From Neopestalotiopsis rosae (Eukaryota; Ascomycota; Sordariomycetes; Amphisphaeriales; Sporocadaceae), in the NCBI GenBank assembly GCA_023078685.1, contig JALGAS010000001.1:2294001-2358000 (forward strand): a DNA stretch of 64,000 nt, in the 5' to 3' direction. Every line of letters starts with the position of its first letter. Within the stretch, counting starts at the first letter, position 1. Made by a program: the position numbers and the translations under genes. The notes under the pieces were generated by a model. The model saw only the letters and a list, made by a program, of their open reading frames with translations, did not search any database and had not been told where the DNA came from. This document shows positions 1-11,235 of this stretch, in pieces.

Positions 1-800
1 CGAGGGAGTCTGTAGGTGATTCGCCAGAAGGCAGTCACAAAATCATCGCGCGGCTGAAAAATGCGCATCGCTAAGAGCCAAGATCTTATGTATATGAGCT
101 TGGAATTGCTGTCGGAGAGGCCGGGGCGAAAGGACACTATTGCCGGGCATGCTAAGAGCAACGTAGAGGAGTCGCGAACTGAAACCGCGTGGTTCGTAAT
201 GACACATGGGTTTAATGCATACATCGGAGAATGGGCATACGTAGCTTATGATATTTGTACAACGCGAGCTCTTGTCCAAACAATTCCCGATTGCTGGGAT
301 GTTGGTCGGGTGATGACGAGTAGCGAGCCATCCGGGTCCAGAGCTGAAGGCGGTCATGCATGGCTCTCTCTTACAAGGATGCTTAGGCGCGGCGGCGCTC
401 GTCCAATGTGATATACTTCAATAGTCACAGCAGTCCATCATTGCTGTGACTTCAAGATGTAATCGCGCATGGTCCGATGTGAACATCCATGGGATTTACA
501 CATGGTTCCATGAAACCTAACCCGGGAACATTGCCACAGGACTACCGGTAACTAACTATCGGATCCAATGGTTAATTGTTATCAAGGCTACTTCGTGGTC
601 CATGATCAGCCTGTTGGGTATTTTGGGGCATGAATAAGTCCATTAGCCCTAGCGATGCGATATCGCTAGTGTCTTCCCACAGTTCATTGAATTGTGAATA
701 GACGTGAGTATTATCTTATGCATTAGACATAATGAATTCGACTAACTAGGACCACAACTAGAAGGACCACATCGCTAGAACTCCTCGAAGCTATGCCGAA
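1..800. other. Gene-poor stretch, no supported gene
   Basis: Short open frames lie on both strands at 43-411 but overlap each other, have no recognisable motif and no splice context. I see nothing else that I can support before the first palindrome. Confidence 0.5.
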
Positions 801-803
801 TCG

Positions 804-826
804 GGATGTCAGTCAGACTGACATCC
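804..826. repeat. 23-bp palindrome, copy 1
   Basis: Arms GGATGTCAGT and ACTGACATCC surround the spacer CAG. Similarity between the arms continues imperfectly outwards to about 794-836, with GCCGAATC on the left and the complement of GCCCAATT on the right. It is one of four copies in the first 4.7 kb. This copy has CAG in the centre; the other three have CTG. Confidence 0.85.
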
Positions 827-947
827 TAATTGGGCAAAAAGTACTCATAGGTTTGAGTTGTGCTCGATCCACTCCTTTACTTGCATGCTGATAAGCACAT
901 TATAGTCGAACATGCTCGATGTCTCTAAGACACGGCAATAATAATAC

Positions 948-1664
948 GTGTGCGTGGCAACTAGAAAGCCTAGCTCACTTCCCTACTCTAGAATTGACGA
1001 CATTACATGTCTTGCCCGTCCCAATCTTTATCCACTTACAGTCTTGTTTCGTTCATGTATAGGGTCGAAAGACTATCTTCGCGACTTAGCATCTTCAATA
1101 ACACAAACTGAAGCCAACAGCCTTCTATACGAGTATTTACCCATAATCCGTTCTTTCGAGTCTATACTGATACTTCGCAGTTCTCCTGTTGTTGCTTTTT
1201 CTGAGCAAAACTTGCATAATGATGGAGAACGTAATCATACGATCCAGCCGGGCGCAACGTGGTTTCACCGGCCACAACACCACTTCGATGAAGGTTACTA
1301 TCTTCAGAAAGCTCCAGTCGAATACGCAACCGCTCGAGACGATCGAAACCCCCCGAAGAATTGAGGGAACGACAAATCATGACACTACGACTCAGTCGGA
1401 AGCAAGGTTGCTCAAGGAGGCAAATGACGAAATGCAGAACAATGTACGGAAGATACTCGGATACGATGAAGGACGCGAAACTTGTTGTGTCAGGAGCACG
1501 AAAATGATGATGTCTTTGAAGAAACATCTACGACTTATGATCCTACACGATATCGGGAAGGGCACCATCATGATCAAAGGCGCGAAACGCAAGATCTTGA
1601 CAGGCTTCAAAGGCACAACTCGTGGATAATAAAACAAGCTAGTCTTTTCTGTATCCCTCAATAA
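948..1664 (+). other. Possible decayed coding region in three frames
   Basis: Three overlapping frames take over from one another (948-1364, then about 1360-1629, then 1482-1664), each hydrophilic and protein-like only in its own part. This pattern would fit an old gene with frameshifts, but no domain is recognised and no convincing start or splice sites were found. It could equally be chance. Confidence 0.2.
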
Positions 1665-2447
1665 ATGGAGAATGAAAGAGATTACATCACATGATTACCC
1701 TGATACATCTGGAAAACTAGTGCTATAATGATCTCATTAATTGGAATGGAAACGACAATCCATCCATCAGGCTGGTCTACATCGCCGTGCGTTTGCAGCA
1801 TGTAATCGTGGCTCTTTCGCACGACAGTGTAGAGGGATCTCTCGACAATGCTGCAGCCAAAATTGTGCAACTAGAACCCGGCGACAAAGGAAATCCCCGA
1901 GGCATCCCTGCTTGTATGAGGCTTTGGTTCTCACGTGTGCGAGCAACAGGTAGTGATAGTCAATCGATTCATCGCTATTTCCATAGCAACTCAAGGCGTT
2001 TAGCACGAGCTGGTAGATCTTCTATTTCAGACGTGCAGAGACGGCAACTTGACCACCGCAGCTTATCAGTTCAGGATGGCCAGAAAACGTACAGAAACAG
2101 TTGCAAAACACTACCGATGGCGTATACAGGCTCCATGTTACGACTGCTTCAGAGCACCGTATCTACTAACATTAAAGATAGGTCAATAGCATCACCTTCA
2201 CGGTTTTACTTGAAATCGGCTATATTCGACACTCTTTTGTGTAGATTTCAAAAGAATGCTTGCGGGAAAGTCATGGTTCGTGTACCGAAGCAACCCAACA
2301 TTGCTGCTGTTTGAGAATTAGACTTATTGTACATAGCAGTACTGTCCCTTCGTCAGGAATGTTTGCTCAAATCCTGGCGGCGCTCTGGTCGCGCCCCCAA
2401 TCTGGTGGAGACAGATGTACTTCACAAACATTATTCTGGCCAGATTT

Positions 2448-2470
2448 GGATGTCAGTCTGACTGACATCC
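2448..2470. repeat. 23-bp palindrome, copy 2
   Basis: Same arms as copy 1 with central CTG. The right flank reads GCATTCGGTATAGCTT, matching the flank of copies 1 and 4 on the opposite strand, so the shared unit is longer than the core. Confidence 0.85.
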
Positions 2471-3100
2471 GCATTCGGTATAGCTTTGGGAACGTTCAAC
2501 TCATGCGACATTTTTTGTCCGCCAACTGGTCGGAGATCCTGGTCAGCCAGTGCACTAAATCAGTGGCCACAGCAACATGCATCGTTGCTGTGACGCGTAT
2601 CATATATCCCAGCGCACGCATGCGGCGCAGCCACTGGGGAGAGGACAATTCCCGGTGATATGACACGATGTTGGAATCGGCTGCAGCCCGCCACGGCAGA
2701 GGCTTGCGAGGTCGATTTAGATACAGTTTCAATCAATGATAAAGGCTGTTGCGTTCAACTTGTAATGAAAGGACACTCAATGTCGACTTCAAGCGATATA
2801 GAAAGCCCAGGCGGCGTCTGATTCGCTCCTGATGGTTGGTCTCGAATTTATTCGTAGCCGTGGAAGTGTATGTAATGCTTTGGATTCACCCAAAACGTTT
2901 CAAACTACCGGGAGGCGCTCATATGTCCTTGGCAGTATGCACAAACGCTTTCTAGGTGATAAATCTGGGATCATCAAGCGCGGTTGTATGGACACTCGTA
3001 TCATTGGGTAAGGAGCTGATCAGCTATGGGTCACGTCAGTGTGACCAAACCAGTGATTCGACATGTCCGTGCCACTTTGGTTGGCGGGTGGATCAGACGC

Positions 3101-3144
3101 CCGCAGACCGAAGATATCGTGGGGCCCTGGCCCCGGCTTTTCCG
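3101..3144 (+). repeat. CCGAAGATAT...CCCCGGC repeat, copy
   Basis: The sequence runs from CCGCAGACCGAAGATATCG through GGGGCCCTGGCCCCGGCTTT. Related stretches occur at 31454-31497, 31992-32031, 32591-32675, 33002-33051 and 34345-34424, in both orientations. It is probably part of a small non-autonomous element. Confidence 0.5.
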
Positions 3145-3471
3145 ATGTTGACATTGGAATCGATATCCTCACATCAGAAATAACAACACCAGCGATTAAT
3201 CAGGCAAGTGTGAACTCTCTCGTCCTATTGTTGGCAGTCCTTGGTTCTTAAGATCTTCGTACGCTGTCTGTTCGAAATACCAATTTGTAAGGTTTGCCGT
3301 AATCTCCACCACTAGAGTGCAGTCGACGTAGAATCCTCTTGCCAGTGTCTGCATCGCTTTGCTTTTCGTAGCCAAAGACGTGTTGGCCAAGGGATATCTA
3401 GACAGGGGTGGGCTCGTCTGTGCAAAGACATGCTCGTACCCACTGAACCTTCGTGAAGCTGTGCCAAATCC

Positions 3472-3494
3472 GGATGTCAGTCTGACTGACATCC
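3472..3494. repeat. 23-bp palindrome, copy 3
   Basis: Core identical to copies 2 and 4. Here the imperfect outer arms are best kept: GTGCCAAATCC on the left pairs with the complement of GGATTAGGCGC on the right, giving about 21-base arms. Confidence 0.85.
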
Positions 3495-3724
3495 GGATTA
3501 GGCGCATCGGCACCGCCCAAGATTATGGTACCCGGTCATTATGCCCATGGTTTTCGAGGCGCTTAGGGTAATCCCGGCTTGTATGCGACTGTTGCGGACG
3601 CCGTATAATACAGCCTCATCGAACCCACTACCAGTAAGAATCGCTTAACGACCAAGCTCGTGAACATCGAACCAACATATCCAGTCTGTGGCTCTCAGGA
3701 ACAGCCTTCTCCTCTTCATCCCAT

Positions 3725-3746
3725 CCCCCCCCCCCCCCCCCCCCCC
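3725..3746. repeat. Poly-C tract
   Basis: An uninterrupted run of 22 C residues followed by TCCGCCACACCC. A second, interrupted C tract lies near 44239-44259. Length in such runs is error-prone in assemblies. Confidence 0.9.
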
Positions 3747-4011
3747 TCCGCCACACCCACCAAACGTGATTGGGGTACGCTAGGGTCGCGTTGGCAAGCC
3801 GAGTGTTCTTTGGCGTCCACAGGTTTATTGTGATTTTCAGCGCTGCCTTTTCCATTCGTGGACAGTACAGCTTGATCTGCCTGCTAATAGTCGGAGGACT
3901 TGTCGCTCCCTAGGTTAACCAGTCTGGCGCTCTCAAAACGATTGAGAGCGCATGTAATCACCTCAGCTAGTCTGCCACCGTGCAGACACGCAATTAACAT
4001 CTGGGCAATAG

Positions 4012-4536
4012 TGTGACGAACTATACGGTCGGGTTTCTTAGATAAACCTGGAGTATAGATCTAATGGGGTTTATGCTAACAGGATGCGCTAGCCAAGAAG
4101 ATAACTGTACTGAGCAAAGGGTTTCGGCAGTAGTCTTAAAGGGATTCAGCGAATGCGACATCGTCTTAAGCCTTCGAATGCCATCACCTATGGGGAAGAT
4201 AGCCAATGCTTATTTTGCTCGCTGAAATCAATGACTTCATAGAGTAACCGTAGGAAATCCGTCCCTAATATATCCATTCATATCCCTCACTGCATGTTTG
4301 CACAGCTGTGCTCAGTTGACGTAGCATTGCCCTCGTTCCTGGATCTTATGGATCACAATGATCCCTGTGATCCATTCCAATGGATCATTGCCAAGGCTAT
4401 GATCCTGTCAACACTTGTCGACAGCTGGCGGCGTGGCTTGGGTCTTTGGCCAGGGTCATGGTCATTGCCCCGCAGCATGCCTTCTTAAGCGCCAACACAT
4501 TTGTTTGTCCTTCTGCAAGGGTGCATGTTCGTAACA
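4012..4536. mobile_element. Solo LTR of an LTR retrotransposon, with 5-bp target duplication
   Basis: The element starts TGTGACGAACTATACGG and ends GCATGTTCGTAACA, so it has TG...CA ends and a short terminal inverted repeat (TGTGACGAAC/GTTCGTAACA). It is flanked on both sides by AATAG (4007-4011 and 4537-4541), a perfect 5-bp target-site duplication. No internal retroelement genes are present, so it is a solo LTR left by recombination. A relative lies at 13267-13797. Bases 4301-4333 are absent from that relative and recur upstream of the gene at 23939. Confidence 0.85.
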
Positions 4537-4633
4537 AATAGGTCAGATCGGACTATCGTGTTTTCGGCAAGGGATTCGTTCAAGTGAGAGCTAGGCAGTG
4601 GAGAATGACACGAACATTGTTCTAGCCAAATGC

Positions 4634-4656
4634 GGATGTCAGTCTGACTGACATCC
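4634..4656. repeat. 23-bp palindrome, copy 4
   Basis: Core as in copies 2 and 3. Left flank AGCCAAATGC resembles copy 3; right flank GCTTTCGGCATAGCTTC is the complement of the left flank of copy 1. Confidence 0.85.
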
Positions 4657-4679
4657 GCTTTCGGCATAGCTTCAAGGAA

Positions 4680-4800
4680 GATGCAGCGAATGCGACATTG
4701 TCTTACCCTTCGGCCGCCATGGCGAAGAGGGGAAGAAGCTAAAAAAAATTTTGCTCGCTGAAATCAAACTTCATAGAGTGACACAGGTGTGTAGGAAAAT
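4680..4800. mobile_element. Fragment of the same LTR family
   Basis: This segment resembles 4149-4250 inside the solo LTR, sharing CGAATGCGACAT, TTTTGCTCGCTGAAATCAA, ACTTCATAGAGT and GTAGGAAA with small indels between them. No ends or target duplication are visible, so it is a degraded piece. Confidence 0.6.
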
Positions 4801-4926
4801 ATAGCATTACGTTTTCCTCCTTGCAACAACACTTCCACTTTTGGAAGTATGCGGCATACCTTCCCGGACGCTTGGAAGCAACTACGCCACCTCTTCCCGT
4901 TATTCGATGTACCTATAGTCTGGTCG

Positions 4927-6636
4927 ATGTATCTTCCACCCCGCACTCTTTTTGGCCCAGACGGTAAGGTCCAAGGGATAAAACATGCATATTTGTGTTC
5001 TGTCCTTTTACTGTAAACTCCTAGTCGCGATCACCATGACTGTTAACTAACTACAACTCAATCACAGCTGCACCACATCCGGAATTATTGAGATGTTTGC
5101 TGACAATCGAACTTTCAATATTGCCACCTACGCGGACCACCTGCGACGGCAACACCATAACAAAAGAGCCACCGCCAAGTGTCGCCAAAGCTTGGCAGGC
5201 TCTTCGTCGCATTCTCAACCCCGAAATGATGAAGATGGAGGCACTTTAGCTGGCGAAGCACAAATTGCTTCGCGTCAAGCGACTTGGTTGCATGGGCGCA
5301 GCAGGCATCACCCAACAGGGCTATTGACAACACCAACAGAGGTCCAAGCCTCCACGTCTAGTCTCGGGACTTCCAGGAGGCAAGCAACGAGAGGCAGTCA
5401 TACTACCACCAACCCATCAGGGACGGGGTTCGCTCGAAAGGAGTACTCCGAGACTGTTCACTATTGCCTTTATGTTATGAGAAGCTCTCTGCTACCCGAT
5501 ACGAGTGTAGAACCTGCTTGTTCACACCGCAACTTTGCAAACCATGTTGCCTTTTCCACCCCATTGGCCATGAGATCATGCTTTGCGGAGATTTCATCGC
5601 AGAGATTGAGAAATCATCTGTTGGGGATTACCACTCTGATACCCAGATGAGCGCCGATGGATCGGATGACTCGAGTCACTATATTGGCTATGATGGAGGC
5701 GGGCCTGCGGCTCAAAATGAAGAGGATCGCGAATGCCACAAGATTGGCAAAAGGGCTGGTGAGGATGTCATCGATGAGGATGCTTGCAGCGTAAATGGAG
5801 ACCTCCCTGGTCTTGGCACGAACGAAGCCACAGACGTTTTGGACACACTGTCTGAAGTTGAGGACGACAATGATCGCTTGGTGGACAGCAACTTCGATGA
5901 TGAGCTAACGGAAAACGAAAGGGATGCCTTGGAAGATTCACTGCAGCAGGCCAGAGGTGAGCTTGGACATGGACATCAGCGCTCTACAACAACAGACTCT
6001 AGTGAACCGGATCTTGGCACGGACTCTTCTGTTTTTGAAGAGGATGTTGAAGAAGACAGCCTGGGTGGTGGTCGTGTGGATGACGAACATCCTGGCGACG
6101 AACAAGACATCGAAATGACAGACGACGCGATACACGAAGAGAACGGAAGCTCCGGGGATGGTCATTCTTCCATCGACAACGCTATCCCATATGTCCAGCG
6201 CAATCCAACAAACCAAAGTAATCGAGCTCTGCCGACTCATGTTACCGTCACCTTCTCGATAGATGCTTTTTTGAACTTGCGAAGTTTCATAAACAAGGCA
6301 GCCTCCAGTATGGGCCTACTGATCCCCGATACGGATGTTTCATCCGGTCTCACAGGCAGTGTCGAGTACAACGAGCTATTGGACTTTGACTGTAACGATT
6401 TGGATTCCCGCGCAAACGAAGAAGTGTCGGCTCCTTCACGCACTACTTCGAAGCAGCTTCGACGGAAGCGTCTATCACAAAAACGCCCGTGGCTTGCTAA
6501 GGATGAAACTAAGCTTCGAGAATACAAGGCTAGAGGATGGACAGACCATCGCATTGGTATTGCTCTACAGAAGACGCCAGACGCGGTCAAGAAACAATGG
6601 AGAAAGCAAGATTCGGAGAAACGAGCAGGGATGTAA
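4927..6636 (+). pseudogene. ZZ-type zinc finger / Myb-like protein gene, apparently broken
   Basis: A possible first exon (4927-4963, donor GTAAGG) joins after an intron ending TAACTAACTACAACTCAATCACAG (5067) to a protein-like frame that meets TAG at 5247. The coding signal then moves to the frame of 5093-5470, which ends in a VHYCL stretch, and then to the frame that stays open to 6636. If one base is missing near 5468, the junction gives C-x2-C followed by RYECRTC, LCKPCC and HPIGHE, which is the Cys/His order of a ZZ finger. After it come about 300 acidic residues and a C-terminal Myb/SANT-like stretch (RPWLAKDETKLREYKARGW). The last frame has no ATG before the finger. It could instead be an intact gene with introns I failed to place. 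Confidence 0.45.
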
Positions 6637-7102
6637 ATAACAGCTCGTTCGGCTACGTTATCGAAATATGAAAGACACTTCATGCGATGTATGCGACACG
6701 ACGAACGACTACTAGTTATACTTGTGAAGACATGTTCTCAATGCTATACAGTTATACCTGGTTACAATTGGACTAACTGCTGAAAAGTTGTGATATCATG
6801 AAGGGAAAATTCTCATGCCAAGGCACTCCACATCTCTGTCGGCTTCCAATATATATGATCAATTATCAAGCTTGATTGGATACTCGCTGTAGAAATGGAA
6901 TGAAGATAACTACCCCTCATTAGATTTGCGTCTTGAAAGATTATTGCAAAGCACTGCCCTCAGCTGGAGACTTTCAACGTCTCTTGGTGCAAGCACATGG
7001 ATGCTCGAGGCAACAGAATCGGGGGCGGCGCCGCCCAAGGGAAGCTCGAGGCCCGCTACGACGTTTAAAGCTTCCGCCGCCAACCCTTTCCGAAAACTAT
7101 AC
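6637..7102. other. Intergenic between two broken genes
   Basis: AT-rich stretch containing presumed 3' ends of the plus-strand ZZ/Myb gene and the minus-strand gene. Nothing else is seen. Confidence 0.5.
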
Positions 7103-9976
7103 CTACGCATAGTTATGGACTTGTTCTAGAGCTGATACGATATGATCTGGGGGCAAGTCGGCGAACTTCTCGCACGTCTTGTCTAGTGTATCCTCATCAG
7201 CGCCGAAGCCATCGGCTGGATGTCCCAAAAGCTCAATATAGAAGTATGCCGCGCCGATCAGCTCTGCCTCATAAGCCTTGGGGTCCCAGCTGTGAGGGGC
7301 TGCGCAGTGCATGATAAGGTAGCCGTCTTCACCGAGGGCGGGAACTTTCTCTTGCTGCGCTCTCAGGAAACCTATCGCTTCCATCATGTCATGTTTTGTA
7401 GACTTCAAGTTGGCGTCGATGGCGATCTTCATCTTCTTTGACTCTTCTTGGACTGCATTTCTTACCCAAGTTTTCAAGTCTTGGCTAGAAGCGTTGAAGT
7501 GACTGTTGAACGTAAGAGTTTGTTCCCTCACAGCCTCCAGAATCTGTAAAGTCATTTTTGTATCCTTTGAAATGACCGATATCTCCTTCCTAAGGCTCTC
7601 GGCGACACCAGAGATACAATCTTTGAGTGTCGTGATTGTATGACTGACGGAGGCCAAGAGCGCTGCGGCGTCCCTGGCCTGCATATCCCTCCAACCTTCA
7701 TGATGTGCACTGAATTGGTTCATGAGATTTTCAGTAGTATCCATGATATTGTCAGTGATTTTTTTCCCGACGCGCTGTGTGGACATCTCGATCTCTTCAG
7801 AAAACTCGTCTTTGGTCATATCGCTGAGCTTAGAAACTTGGCGTGGCCTATCATTGATGTGAGTCTTTTTGGATGGTTTCCATGCTAGTCCAGCGAACGG
7901 CCTTTTCTTGCTTGGACTTGAAAAAATGGAAGAGCCGCGCATGCCAACTTCTGGAGAGTTCGTTGCCAAAGAAGTGCGACCACTGGGTGCAGCGGCTAAG
8001 GGACACCGTGGTGCAGGTGTTGAGCGAGGGTTGAATCGAGCCGGCGTGGCACTATCATGAGATGATACAGACAAGTCTTCAGTGGGTCCATCTGTGTCTG
8101 GCGCTGTTTTAGGGGTCATAGATCAGGCAGCGGTGAGGAACAGCACTGATTCGAGAGATTGTGAGAACAGAGCGGGAGTAGTGAGTCTCATGCGCTCAAC
8201 ATAAGGCTGGGTAATGTCTCCCAATAACTTGAGAAGACTTTTGCTGTGGCTCTCATCTAACAAAACATCCGTGGCATCATGTATGGGCAAGGGCGTTGTC
8301 GGCTTCATGGTAGACAAATCGACATTTCTATTACCATCGGCGTACATCTTGCTGAAGACCTGAAGTTGCCACTCCGTGAAAATGTCACGAAAGTCCTCTC
8401 GTGGCACAACGAGTTGTCGTAGCTGCCACCGTGTCAACTTCAGAATGGCAATGGCTTCCTCAGTAAGTATCCTTTCCTCGTGTGCACCCAGAGGAGATGG
8501 ACTGGACAGACTACTGCCTTGGTTGTAGGATTGTTTGGTCATTTGATTGGAAGCCTGAATCAAGATCTGGGTTCGGAGCTTCTTGAAGAGCATGATGTCT
8601 TCTACGTACTTGGAGAACCTCTCGCTCTTGATAACGTTGTTTAAATATGTAGCCATATGGCCAGAGAGGCGTTTCAGCAGTTGAGCCGATTGTGTGTCGC
8701 ACCCGAGACATGAAAGGAGCTGTGTGTTGACATTCGCATACTACATATAACCTGGCATGGTATAAAGGTCTCGAAGATCTGTTGAAGCAGTATTGGGTTC
8801 GTCGCGGCTGACTTCCTCTTCGTCCATGTCGGGGAGCATATAAACATCAGCCGTCGTCTCAGCTACGTCGGTGGCGTTGCAGAGATTATACAGGACTCTG
8901 AGGCTCTGCTGAAAGAGCGACTGCACAATGAGTTGTTCTTCGTAGTGAGCGGCCTTGTCAATGCGATAAACCCAATACTTGACCCAGCCGCCGATGATTT
9001 GGCTTTTGCCAGACAGTCTACAGGCCAACCAAACATGCAGCTCTGCCTCACTCTTCGTGCAAGGAGAATCTAGGTGCTTCCGGAGGGTGGAAAAAGCGTC
9101 GCGATCAATCGAATCAGGCGCCGGCGTGGGAACAGCTGTATGACTATCAGAGTATATGCTCTGTTCTTCGGTGTGCTCAGTCTCAAGCCCAGCGACAGTA
9201 ATATTTGGATCCCAGGACTTTAGACACGGTTTGATGTCTTGCCCAAGTTGCAGGAATTGATCGCCAAAAAGTATGTCGTAATCAACCAGTAATTCTTCGC
9301 CTGATTTCCGTACGTCTTCTCGGACAAAGGTACGTTCCAGGTTGTTTTGATTCAGTCCCTTCCAGAACCCTTCCTGAACGTCCAATTTCTCTCGAGGCAT
9401 GTCCAACATCCATGAGATTCGGAGACGTCCGAACCAATCTGTATATCTGGGGTCGGGGTGGGCGATGACAATCAAAGCCAGCATTCCCGCGGGCGAGAAA
9501 AGCATCGGTGCCCTGGTGGAGGCGAAGCGACGCTCCTTGCTCATTTCCTCAGCGTTGGCTTTTGCCGCCTGCAGAGCTTCTTCCCAAATGGTCCCCCATA
9601 TCATCCAGTCTTCTAGCTCTTTAAACGCCGCATCAGCGTCTCTTGTGAACTTATGCTTAGTCGAAGAGAATTCGCTTACGTGGGAGAGAAGATGCTGCAT
9701 AAGGTCTCGGCCACGAATGTGGGTGTTTTTGCCGGTAAGGTCTCGCTTGAGCTCCTCATGGTCGTGAAGTATAAGATACAGCTTAGCGAGCATCTGACCT
9801 CGCGCATCGTCTTAATTGCTTCGTTCCATTATCGCCCAGGCAAGTGACAGAAGCAGATCATCGTGCTTATTGTGCTTCATGTATTTCTTGGTGATCGGCT
9901 TCGTCAACAATTTGGACGATACGCAGGGAAACCAATTCGATGCGGACGCGTGGGGGCTCAGAGGCCTGCGTGACAT
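7103..9976 (-). pseudogene. Large unknown gene, one reading frame with three in-frame stops
   Basis: From an ATG at 9976 a single minus-strand frame runs 958 codons to 7103 without any shift, broken only by TAA (9814-9812), TAG (8743-8741) and TGA (8125-8123). The linkers between the pieces are open: AATTAAGACGATGCG, ATGTAGTATGCG and GCCTGATCTATG read straight through. I could not place an intron over any stop that keeps the frame. The frame is open a further 28 codons upstream of the ATG. Each stop is one C-to-T change from a sense codon (CAA, CAG, CGA), which fits RIP-like mutation or simple decay. The product would be soluble; the last third is Ser/Pro-rich and then helical with likely coiled coil. 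No family recognised. Readthrough or population-level null alleles are alternatives. Confidence 0.6.
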
Positions 9977-11235
9977 ACTGCGCTGATCATGGACAGTGTC
10001 GGATTGTAGTAAATCGCGATCCGGTGTAATCTGAACATCTCTTAGAGAATATGAAGGGAATTATGATGAGCAGAGGTCAGTAGAGCCATGCTGGAGCTGG
10101 AAGGGAAGGGTCAGGGGCAGCAGCGAATGTAAGGGATAGCGAAAGCAAGGAGGGATGAAAATTGAAAACCAAAGGGTTGGTGCAAGGGAAGGACGTTACT
10201 GGCTGGGTCAAGCCGTAGTAGATCCCGCGTCTCGGGACGAAAAAGCATTGTGCCATAACGTCCACCTTCACCATCACGGAAGCATGATTCAGATGGATTA
10301 GCTTCGCGCGTACCGTGAAGGTAGGTGGAGAAGGTAGGCAGGCCGGTCAATGACTCTGGAGAATGGATGTGCCGCCATAGGCGGTCTGACTGTCTCCCTG
10401 CGACGGCGACACAGCCTCCGACAGGTATTTCCGGGTTCGCCATCAGTTATATATCCAATTATGGCAGGGTACGTCAATCGGCCTCTAGGCGAATCGAGGA
10501 GCCTTCCTGGGTATCAAGCAGGCTTTCTCAGCTTGCGTACCCTTCTTCCGCGTCTATTAAGCTAGATAGAAGACCCACTAATCCGTACACACTGAAATGC
10601 TCCGAGATCAGAGACCTGTAGTTACTCGGAATGTCTACAAAATGCGCTGAGCCCGTATGTTGCGATGAACCCAAGATCGTGACCCGTATCAGCTATTTTG
10701 ACGTACGGAACCATTGGCGTTATCGATAATGTCTGACAACGATGAGGAAGGTAAGAAGCATCAACGAGTCCTCTTCAACCATCACCTTCGGAAGCCTCAA
10801 ATCATGTTACTTGAAAATGTCCACCATTTTAGTGAAGACTTCGGTGTTCAGATCTATACAGTGATCTACCGCAATTACAGATTCCACGTCTAACTATTCG
10901 TCCCGCCCGAGCGAGGTCTGGCCGCCACTGCCATCATGGAATTGTAAGTAGACATCAATGATGACTAAAGAAGATCCCAGAAAACATGCCCGTGAGCACA
11001 GAGAATAATAACTTTTGCCGACGTATGCGCGCAAGTGTTGCGACGACGGGAATCACCGACCGGAGGCCGGTACCAGTCTACTCATAGCCCCAATCTCAAA
11101 ATTCTGCATTGTCGTTGCACACATCGTGTCCACTGCGAACCCAATCCCCACGTCTGCGGGTTTGCGCGGGAAGTCTCATCATGCCTTCTGCCCCTGAAAG
11201 TGTTATGTTCGAGGCTGCTGATAGACCTTTGGCAG
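9977..11235. other. Intergenic
   Basis: Overlapping short frames on both strands at 10077-10621 have no motif or splice context. The segment 10890-11110 resembles 22430-22655. Nothing else is supported. Confidence 0.45.
10890..11110 (+). repeat. Diverged segment shared with 22430-22655
   Basis: Both copies hold CTATTCGTC, then GAGC(G/A)A and CTG(A/G)CCGCCAC, and about 110 bases later GCGCAAG, a GGGAATCACCGA-like stretch and GGCCG(G/T)TACCAG in the same order and spacing. Similarity is moderate and the limits are uncertain. The second copy runs into the NLR relic. Confidence 0.4.

Larger units (their letters stand above)
1665..4011. other. Intergenic, repeats only
   Basis: No gene could be supported. 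The frame at 1787-2314 has no ATG start and no motif. The stretch holds two palindromes, one copy of the CCGAAGATAT repeat at 3101-3144 and a poly-C tract. Confidence 0.45.

Noticed and set aside
1787..2314. 175-codon plus-strand frame
   Set aside because: It begins with GTG, has no ATG near the start, no motif and no splice context.
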